Source: Gammaproteobacteria bacterium
Lineage (GTDB): Bacteria > Pseudomonadota > Gammaproteobacteria > Eutrophobiales > Eutrophobiaceae
NCBI GenBank assembly: GCA_018676275.1
Contig: JABHFC010000080.1
Location: 1 to 10,948 of the forward strand
Length of the DNA: 10,948 bases
Direction: 5' to 3'
The position numbers were made by a program, and so were the translations under genes. The notes beneath the pieces were generated by a model, which ran no database searches, was not told where the DNA came from, and saw only the letters and a list, made by a program, of their open reading frames with translations. The number at the start of each line of letters is the position of its first letter. Positions within the stretch are counted from its first letter, which is position 1. This document shows positions 5,896-10,948 of the stretch, in pieces.

Positions 5896-8022
5896 ATGTC
5901 AGGCATAACAATATGGGTAACTACAATCCTGTCGCTGATGGGCTTGGGAATAGCCTTCTTTTACATGAAGAAGGTTGTAAGTATACCGCTGGATCTTGGG
6001 CTGGATGAAGCTCAGGCGAAGAAGCTAACCTTCATCCACGGTGCTATTGCCGAAGGAGCCATGGCTTTCTTGAAGCAGGAATACAAAGTCCTGACGATAT
6101 TCATGGTGGTATTTGCCGCCATTATCGCCATTCTGATCAACGACACTCATACCCCTGATATTCATGAGGGTATCTACACTGCTATCGCTTTCCTCTTTGG
6201 TGGCGCGATATCCATCGCTTCTGGCTATATCGGCATGAAGGTAGCGACTCAAGGCAACGCACGAACTACGGTTTCTGCGAAGAAAGACATTTCCGCAGCT
6301 TACGATGTGGCCATTAACTCTGGCGCGGTAATGGGATTCGCCCTGGTAGGACTGGCGACCCTCGGACTGGTTATCATCTATGTGGTGATGAGCACCTTGC
6401 TTGCGGACCTTGGACCTGAGAACAACCACATCCTTATGGAAGTGATTGCTGGCTTTGGACTAGGTGGTTCTACAATCGCCTTATTTGCACGAGTTGGCGG
6501 CGGTATCTTCACTAAGGCCGCAGACGTTGGTGCTGACCTTGTAGGTAAGGTTGAGCAGGGCATCCCAGAGGATGATCCCCGTAACCCTGCCGTGATCGCA
6601 GACAACGTTGGCGACAACGTGGGTGATGTTGCTGGTATGGGCGCTGACCTTTTCGGTTCTTGTGCAGAAAGCACCTGTGCTGCAATGGTTATAAGTGCGG
6701 TAGTTTTTGCCGGTAACCCAGATGCAATGCTGTTCCCAATTTTGATCAGTGCTGTAGGTATTCCAATAGCCTTGCTCACTAAACTCTTGGTTGGCGTAAA
6801 GACTGAAGACGACGTGGCGCCAGCGCTGATGAAGCTACTAATTATATCCAGCGCCATTATGGCAGTGGTTATGTACTTCGTTACTGTTGCGCTTATTCCA
6901 GAATCATTCGATTTGAATGGTGCTACTTATACGAATGTAGGCGTTTACCTATGTTTTCTGGCCGGACTTGTTTCGGGTCTAGCGGTTGGCTTGTTAACTG
7001 GCTACTACACGTCAGAGAAATTTGCCCCCGTTCAGGAAGTTGCGAAGTCCTGTGAGACTGGTGTTGCTACTAACATCATCTACGGCCTTGCACTCGGCTA
7101 TAAGAGTACGGTTCTTCCTTACCTGGCTATTGCGGCAAGCATCTTCATCTCCTGGGAGCTTGCGGGCATGTACGGTATCGCTATCGCCTCTCTGGGTATG
7201 CTGGGTAGCTTAGTGCTCACTCTTACTATCGATGCTTACGGGCCTGTTGCAGACAACGCCGGCGGTATTGCTGAGATGGTTGGCCTGGAGTCAGAAGTTA
7301 GACGTAGAACTGATATCCTGGACTCTGCTGGTAATACTACTGCCGCGATTGGTAAAGGGTTTGCCATCGGTGCTGCAATATTGACTTCACTAGCTCTGTT
7401 CGCGGCCTTTATTACGACTGCCGAAACATTGCGAGGTGAGCCGATTACTATGAGCCTGCTAGAGCCCCTGGTTTTCACTTTCCTCTTCATTGGTGCGGTT
7501 CTGCCGTTCCTGTTCTCTGCTATGACGATGAAATCGGTAGGTGCTGCGGCATTCGCCATGATTGAAGAAGTGCGTCATCAGTTCAAGACTATTCCAGGCA
7601 TCATGGAAGGCACGGGCACTCCTGACTACGCGAAATGCGTAGCCATCTCAACGCAGGCAGCGCTAAAAGAAATGATCGCTCCTGGTGTGTTGATCATGGG
7701 TTCGCCACTCGTTGTAGGCTTCCTATTCGGTGTTGAAGCTGTAGCGGCTATGTTGATCGGCTCGCTAGTTGCTGGTGGCGTCCTGGCCATCGCATCATCT
7801 AACAGCGGTGGAGCCTGGGACAACGCGAAGAAATATATCGAAGCCGGTAACCACGGCGGCAAAGGCTCGGATTGTCACACTGCAGCTGTTGTTGGTGATA
7901 CTGTGGGTGATCCGATGAAAGATACTTCAGGTCCTTCACTGAACATCCTTATCAAACTATCTGCGATTCTGAGTTTGGTATTCACACCATTCTTCGTTCA
8001 ATATGGTGGCATCTTGCTTTAG
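5896..8022 (+). CDS. hppA: K+-dependent membrane proton-translocating pyrophosphatase
   Basis: A 708-residue polytopic inner-membrane pump that couples PPi hydrolysis (or synthesis, in reverse) to ion transport. Family motifs are DVGADLVGKVEQGIPEDDPRN (210-230) with the PPi/Mg-binding acidic residues, DNVGDNVGDVAGMGADLFGS (236-255), DAYGPVADNAGGIAEM (446-461) and GDTVGDPMKDTSGPSLN (667-683). G479-N-T-T-A483-A-I-G486 is the K+-dependent signature; K+-independent enzymes have Lys at the A483 position and Thr at G486. The context DLFGSCAES with Glu258 resembles plant-type H+-PPases rather than Na+-PPases (which have Glu four residues earlier), so a proton pump is inferred. Length is normal and the Shine-Dalgarno is strong. 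The gene follows pfp, which uses the same PPi pool, but has its own promoter and terminator. Confidence 0.96.
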   Translation: MSGITIWVTTILSLMGLGIAFFYMKKVVSIPLDLGLDEAQAKKLTFIHGAIAEGAMAFLKQEYKVLTIFMVVFAAIIAILINDTHTPDIHEGIYTAIAFLFGGAISIASGYIGMKVATQGNARTTVSAKKDISAAYDVAINSGAVMGFALVGLATLGLVIIYVVMSTLLADLGPENNHILMEVIAGFGLGGSTIALFARVGGGIFTKAADVGADLVGKVEQGIPEDDPRNPAVIADNVGDNVGDVAGMGADLFGSCAESTCAAMVISAVVFAGNPDAMLFPILISAVGIPIALLTKLLVGVKTEDDVAPALMKLLIISSAIMAVVMYFVTVALIPESFDLNGATYTNVGVYLCFLAGLVSGLAVGLLTGYYTSEKFAPVQEVAKSCETGVATNIIYGLALGYKSTVLPYLAIAASIFISWELAGMYGIAIASLGMLGSLVLTLTIDAYGPVADNAGGIAEMVGLESEVRRRTDILDSAGNTTAAIGKGFAIGAAILTSLALFAAFITTAETLRGEPITMSLLEPLVFTFLFIGAVLPFLFSAMTMKSVGAAAFAMIEEVRHQFKTIPGIMEGTGTPDYAKCVAISTQAALKEMIAPGVLIMGSPLVVGFLFGVEAVAAMLIGSLVAGGVLAIASSNSGGAWDNAKKYIEAGNHGGKGSDCHTAAVVGDTVGDPMKDTSGPSLNILIKLSAILSLVFTPFFVQYGGILL

Positions 8023-8042
8023 GCGAGTAAAAAAACATTCGC

Positions 8043-8072
8043 AAAAAAAGGAGTCATTTGACTCCTTTTTTT
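8043..8072. terminator. Bidirectional intrinsic terminator between hppA and ppk2
   Basis: GGAGTCA/TGACTCC forms a perfect 7-bp core around TT. It is extended by seven A on the left and seven T on the right, which gives a 14-bp stem that works on either strand. It sits 20 nt after the hppA stop and about 115 nt beyond the convergent ppk2 stop, so it probably ends both transcripts. The 114 nt between it and ppk2 hold nothing else I can support. Confidence 0.93.
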
Positions 8073-8186
8073 ATAAGCCTGGTTTGCTACAAGATGATTG
8101 AACTCCGAACCAGTAAATTTATGAAATTCCGTGGTTAATTTGAATCAGTCACAATAGAAGATAAAACGCGTCTAAAAAATAGAATT

Positions 8187-9191
8187 CTACTCAGAGTCCT
8201 GATTACGGCGTTTGCCCGGGTGTAAACTCTTACCAAGGATGTGCTCGCTGGCGTGTACCACATGACTTCCTGAGCCAACGATCAATGGATCCGGTTTATG
8301 CACAATACGATGATCCTTATCCGGGTATGGAAGGTTATAGAGAAAATGCCTCATGCAATTTAAACGAGCCCGCTTTTTATCGTCAGATTTAACTATGTGC
8401 CAGGGTGAGTCTGCCGTATCCGTATAGAAAAACATGGCTTCCTTTGCCTCGGTATAATCATCCCAGAGATCTATTGAAGCTTTATCTATTGGTGACAGCT
8501 TCCATTGCTTCAGAGGATCCTCGCCGCGAGATGCAAAACGACGAACCTGTTCTTCCCTGGTAATAGAGAACCAGTATTTAAACATGTGTATTCCACTGCG
8601 AACGAACATTTGTTCAAGTTGTGGTGTTTGTCTCATAAATTCCAGATATTCATTTGGCGTGCAAAACCCCATTACTCGCTCTACACCTGCACGGTTGTAC
8701 CATGAACGATCAAACAGAACGATCTCACCTTCTGTTGGCAGGGTTTTTATGTAACGCTGGAAAAACCACTGTCGACGTTCAGCTTCCGTCGGTTTTTCCA
8801 GGGCAACAACACGAGCACTACGAGGATTCATGTGTTCCATATAACGCTTGATCGTGCCACCCTTTCCTGCAGCATCCCGTCCTTCAAACAGCAGTACGAT
8901 CTTTTGCCCTGATTCATTCACCCACCGCTGCGCTTTCAACAATTCTACCTGCAGGGCAGCCTTTTGTTTTTCATAAGTATTTCTACGTAGCTTGCTCTTG
9001 TAGGGGTACTCACCTGACTCAAAGGCATGGCGTATCGCCTCAGGATCATGTCTTTTTTCCGCGAGTTTATGCAGGACTGCTCCTACATTCGTCGCTGATT
9101 TCTTACTTTTGCCATTTTTTTTAATTGTTTGATTTTCTGCGCCCGCAAGAACCTCGACATTCGTCTTGCTTTTTACTTTCCCATTAGCCAT
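8187..9191 (-). CDS. ppk2: Polyphosphate kinase 2 (PPK2)
   Basis: A 334-residue PPK2-family enzyme with a P-loop kinase fold, transferring phosphate between polyphosphate and nucleoside di- or monophosphates. Residues 1-45 are a Lys-rich, low-complexity tail outside the usual domain. The Walker A motif EGRDAAGKGGTIKR is at 103-116, the Walker B/lid region FDRSWYNRAGVERVMGFC at 160-177, and the C-terminal HIVKSDDKKRARLN at 265-278. The single-domain size suggests class I (NDP-phosphorylating) PPK2, but class assignment needs alignment. ATG 9191 is chosen because GGGGTGA lies 6 nt upstream; a GTG at 9200 overlaps that site and would add only three residues. The gene is convergent with hppA across a shared terminator and faces a 196-nt upstream gap. 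Its position beside pfp and hppA groups three non-ATP phosphoanhydride enzymes. Confidence 0.94.
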   Translation of the reverse strand: MANGKVKSKTNVEVLAGAENQTIKKNGKSKKSATNVGAVLHKLAEKRHDPEAIRHAFESGEYPYKSKLRRNTYEKQKAALQVELLKAQRWVNESGQKIVLLFEGRDAAGKGGTIKRYMEHMNPRSARVVALEKPTEAERRQWFFQRYIKTLPTEGEIVLFDRSWYNRAGVERVMGFCTPNEYLEFMRQTPQLEQMFVRSGIHMFKYWFSITREEQVRRFASRGEDPLKQWKLSPIDKASIDLWDDYTEAKEAMFFYTDTADSPWHIVKSDDKKRARLNCMRHFLYNLPYPDKDHRIVHKPDPLIVGSGSHVVHASEHILGKSLHPGKRRNQDSE

Positions 9192-9200
9192 TACAATCAC

Positions 9201-9396
9201 CCCGTTATGCTGATTTTATCCAACAATACCTGTCTAATTCCCCAGGTCCTCGATACCATCTTGTTTATGTGAACCCGTTATTTTGCACTTTTCATATCTA
9301 TTTTCCTTGAGCCAAATCAAAGATCTACTCTCTATAAGCAAGTAGGACGTCTCTGGAATTTGAAGCTGATAAATGTGCTGAACAGCTGAGAAAGAA
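9201..9396. other. Intergenic region between maf and ppk2 (ppk2 promoter region)
   Basis: A 196-nt gap downstream of maf and upstream of ppk2, both minus strand. It contains an FNR/ANR-like inverted repeat at 9307-9320 and a TAAAAT -10-like hexamer on the minus strand close to ppk2, without a standard -35. No clear intrinsic terminator for maf is visible and no gene was recognised. Confidence 0.5.
9307..9320. promoter_or_regulatory. Putative FNR/ANR-type binding site upstream of ppk2
   Basis: TTGAGCCAAATCAA (minus strand TTGATTTGGCTCAA) matches the FNR consensus TTGAT-N4-ATCAA in 9 of 10 specified bases. It lies about 116-129 nt upstream of the ppk2 ATG. A class II arrangement would place the transcript start near 9272, but no clear -10 was found there. 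A single match in AT-rich DNA may be chance. Confidence 0.3.
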
Positions 9397-9954
9397 TTAT
9401 GGAAAACGGATCGAATTTAGCAATTCTGCTGTTTCAGACAATGGCAAACCCATCACGCCGGAATAACTTCCTTCGAGTTTAGTTACAAAAGCAGCAGCTT
9501 TGCCTTGTATTGCATAAGCACCCGCCTTATCTTCAGGTTCGCCCGTGTCAGAATAAATACGGCATTCTTCTTCAGTAAGCTCTTTAAAACTAACCTGATT
9601 AACACTAACCCTAATTTTTTCTGTTTCCTGTAAAAGTGCTACAGCTGTATAAACTTCATGGCTTCTTCCCGACAGGGACATGAGCATCACGATAGCGTCT
9701 GCACTATTTTGCGGTTTACCCAGAATTTTTCCATCCAGGACTACTTCTGTATCAGAGGCCAGTATCGGCAGATCTTTTTCTGCAAGTACTTTCCCTGCTT
9801 CTGCTTTTTCAAGTGCTAATCTACTTACATACTGATTGGCGCTTTCCCGACCATCCCAAATCTCTTCAATATTCACACTTAAAGTTTCAAACTCAACGCC
9901 CAGCTGCTTGAGTAATTCTTTTCTACGTGGTGATCTGGAGGCGAGATACAGCAA
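9397..9954 (-). CDS. maf: Maf-family nucleoside triphosphate pyrophosphatase (YhdE-like)
   Basis: A 185-residue cytoplasmic Maf protein. Motifs are LASRSPRRKELLKQLG (4-19), the catalytic region ASDTEVVLDGKILGKP (66-81), SGRSHEVYTAVAL (94-106), EPEDKAGAYAIQGKAA (139-154) and GSYSGVMGLPL (166-176). The last two blocks fit the YhdE subfamily, which hydrolyses dTTP, UTP and modified pyrimidine triphosphates to the monophosphate and PPi, better than the YceF (7-methyl-GTP) subfamily. The start is TTG at 9954, since MLYLASRSPRR is the family N-terminus and no ATG is available. The start lies 6 nt past the rlmH stop, in the same frame, with GAGAG in the rlmH tail as a weak ribosome binding site. In related genomes rng often follows maf; here ppk2 follows. 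Confidence 0.95.
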   Translation of the reverse strand: MLYLASRSPRRKELLKQLGVEFETLSVNIEEIWDGRESANQYVSRLALEKAEAGKVLAEKDLPILASDTEVVLDGKILGKPQNSADAIVMLMSLSGRSHEVYTAVALLQETEKIRVSVNQVSFKELTEEECRIYSDTGEPEDKAGAYAIQGKAAAFVTKLEGSYSGVMGLPLSETAELLNSIRFP

Positions 9955-9960
9955 GTTGGA

Positions 9961-10431
9961 CTACTCTCTGTGATAAGGATGCTTCTTGATAACTGTCCAG
10001 GCTCGATAAAGTTGTTCTGTCAAGAGTACTCTGGCAAGACCATGGGGTAAGGTAAAATCAGACAGCGACCAAAGTTCATTTGCTTTCTTCTTTATTTCTT
10101 CATGAATGCCGTCAGCACCACCGATTATAAAGGCGATATTTTTGCCCTCTCGCATCCATGAATCCATATTCTTTGCGAATACTGTCGTTCTTTGAGTTTT
10201 ACCGTGCTCGTCAAGAACAATAATGTAGCTACCTTTTGGGATGGCAATAACAATACGATCCGCTTCCTGTTTTATTATTTTTTCTCGAGTCGCAGATTTA
10301 TTGCGTTTGACCGGGTTAACTTCACTTAGCTGCACATTTACTTCGGGTGGAAAACGCTTGATGTATTCATTAACTCCCTGATTGACCCAACTCGGCAAAC
10401 GCATGCCCACTGCTACGATTGTAATCTGCAT
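9961..10431 (-). CDS. rlmH: RlmH, 23S rRNA pseudouridine-1915 N3-methyltransferase
   Basis: A 156-residue SPOUT-class methyltransferase, matching E. coli RlmH (155) in length and pattern. It methylates pseudouridine 1915 in helix 69 of 23S rRNA within the assembled 70S ribosome, using S-adenosylmethionine. Recognisable blocks are MQITIVAVGMRLPSWV (1-16), YIIVLDEHGK (69-78), the trefoil-knot glycine loop AFIIGGADGI (100-109), LSDFTLPHGLARVLLTEQLYRAW (123-145) and the terminal HPYHRE, which contributes to the active site. ATG 10431 is 3 nt after the rsfS stop, so the genes are probably co-translated. No strong Shine-Dalgarno precedes it. The order nadD-rsfS-rlmH is conserved widely in Gammaproteobacteria. 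Confidence 0.97.
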   Translation of the reverse strand: MQITIVAVGMRLPSWVNQGVNEYIKRFPPEVNVQLSEVNPVKRNKSATREKIIKQEADRIVIAIPKGSYIIVLDEHGKTQRTTVFAKNMDSWMREGKNIAFIIGGADGIHEEIKKKANELWSLSDFTLPHGLARVLLTEQLYRAWTVIKKHPYHRE

Positions 10432-10434
10432 TGC

Positions 10435-10722
10435 TCAGGAAGACGATTGAGCTTCCTGGTGCTCTTCTGACCAGAGCTTTTCCAGTTGATAGTAGGCGCG
10501 TGTTGTAGGATGCATCAAATGTGCAATCACATCACCCAAATCTACCAGTACCCAATCGCCCTGCTCACCTTCCACGCCCAGTGGTTTAACGCCCTGCTCT
10601 TTTGCCGAAGCTGCAACTTTCTCCGCCAGCGACTTAACCTGTCGGTTTGAACGGCCACTGGCGATAATCATTCTGTCAGTAATATTGGTTACTTTAGTTA
10701 CATCAATTACCTGAATATCCAT
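10435..10722 (-). CDS. rsfS: Ribosome silencing factor RsfS; true 5' end probably further upstream
   Basis: RsfS binds uL14 on the 50S subunit and blocks subunit joining when nutrients are scarce. The 95 residues from ATG 10722 contain NITDRMIIASGRSNRQVKSL (13-32), GVEGEQGDWVLVDLGDVIAH (48-67) and YYQLEKLW (77-84), all diagnostic. RsfS proteins are normally about 105-120 residues, with an N-terminal helix before the DI.V.DV strand. That helix is encoded here immediately upstream in the same frame (NLVSVLEDAKA, then MDIQVIDV), but this extension contains no ATG, GTG or TTG before an in-frame stop. Options are an ATT start at 10773 (112 residues, touching the nadD stop), a one-base indel after the ATG of the TAATG overlap with nadD, or the internal ATG 10722, which has GGAGG 11 nt upstream and loses the helix. 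The coordinates given use the internal ATG. Confidence 0.9.
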   Translation of the reverse strand: MDIQVIDVTKVTNITDRMIIASGRSNRQVKSLAEKVAASAKEQGVKPLGVEGEQGDWVLVDLGDVIAHLMHPTTRAYYQLEKLWSEEHQEAQSSS

Positions 10723-10768
10723 TGCCTTGGCATCCTCCAGTACGCTAACAAGGTTCTGGGTAAATACA

Positions 10769-10948
10769 TTAATATCTATGATAAAGATCCTCTTGTTCTA
10801 TGTATGAAATCACATTTTCAGGTAACAAATAATGCACATCCTGCCTGGTACTAATCAATTCGCGAATACGTGTCGATGATATATCGAGTTCAGCAATACT
10901 GATATCCAGTATTTTTCCTGCTTCCAGCGTATGCAAATCCGATAACTC
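10769..10948 (-). CDS. nadD: NadD, nicotinate-mononucleotide adenylyltransferase (3' end only)
   Basis: The reading frame enters from the right edge and ends at TAA 10771-10769, giving the last 59 residues: ELSDLHTLEAGKILDISIAE, then LDISSTRIRELI, and a tail with YLLPENVISYIEQ. The I-S-S-T-x-I-R motif is the C-terminal nucleotide-binding signature of the nucleotidyltransferase family, and YLLPxxVxxYI is the usual NadD C-terminus. NadD adenylates nicotinate mononucleotide to deamido-NAD with release of PPi. The stop overlaps an ATG (TAATG), the usual coupling arrangement with rsfS, although that ATG is out of frame with the RsfS coding sequence. The 5' part of the gene lies outside the window. 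Confidence 0.93.
   Translation of the reverse strand, partial: ELSDLHTLEAGKILDISIAELDISSTRIRELISTRQDVHYLLPENVISYIEQEDLYHRY

Noticed and set aside
6378..6857. Minus-strand open frame of 159 codons inside hppA
   Set aside because: It has an Ala/Pro/Ser-rich composition typical of an antisense frame through a membrane-protein gene, and the hppA sense frame is certain.
8180..8189. TAGAATTCTA palindrome plus a T-run at the ppk2 stop as a terminator
   Set aside because: The palindrome has no room for a stable stem and loop. The strong bidirectional terminator at 8043-8072 explains termination better.

Overview
The window looks like the chromosome of a gammaproteobacterium. The order nadD-rsfS-rlmH-maf on the minus strand is typical of that class, the M48 protease resembles BepA, and base composition is moderate. 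SoxYZ together with a PPi-type phosphofructokinase beside a membrane pyrophosphatase points to a sulfur-oxidising chemolithotroph or a methylotroph/methanotroph. From general knowledge, the pfp-hppA pair is known in methanotrophs and in autotrophic sulfur-oxidising symbionts. The exact taxon cannot be settled from this sequence.

Layout. Positions 1-289 carry two near-identical ~113-bp direct repeats around a 62-bp hairpin-rich spacer. Each repeat starts with what reads as the 3' end of a tRNA-Lys gene, so this looks like an attachment-site or tRNA-derived repeat remnant. Positions 297-2658 (minus) hold a tight run soxY-soxZ-CPBP membrane protease-lipoprotein, with gaps of 1, 13 and 2 nt. Positions 2712-4169 (minus) hold a BepA-like periplasmic metalloprotease with TPR repeats. 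Divergent from it, pfp (4320-5585, plus) is followed by a 310-nt gap containing an inverted repeat, a terminator and a promoter, then hppA (5896-8022, plus). A perfect bidirectional terminator (8043-8072) separates hppA from the convergent ppk2 (8187-9191, minus). Upstream of ppk2 is a 196-nt gap with an FNR/ANR-like site, then maf, rlmH, rsfS and the 3' end of nadD, all minus and nearly contiguous.

How the genes fit together. The centre is a phosphoanhydride energy locus. PFP interconverts fructose-6-P + PPi and fructose-1,6-bisP + Pi. HppA couples PPi hydrolysis or synthesis to a proton gradient. PPK2 exchanges phosphate between polyphosphate and nucleotides. SoxYZ carries sulfur intermediates during thiosulfate/sulfide oxidation, but no soxXA, soxB or soxCD lies in the window. 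The right end is housekeeping: NAD synthesis, ribosome silencing, 23S rRNA methylation and nucleotide-pool sanitation.

No previously undescribed enzymatic system can be demonstrated here. The features most worth checking are the tRNA-Lys-tailed tandem repeat, the non-standard 5' end of rsfS, the soxYZ-CPBP-lipoprotein cluster, and the structured pfp-hppA intergenic region.
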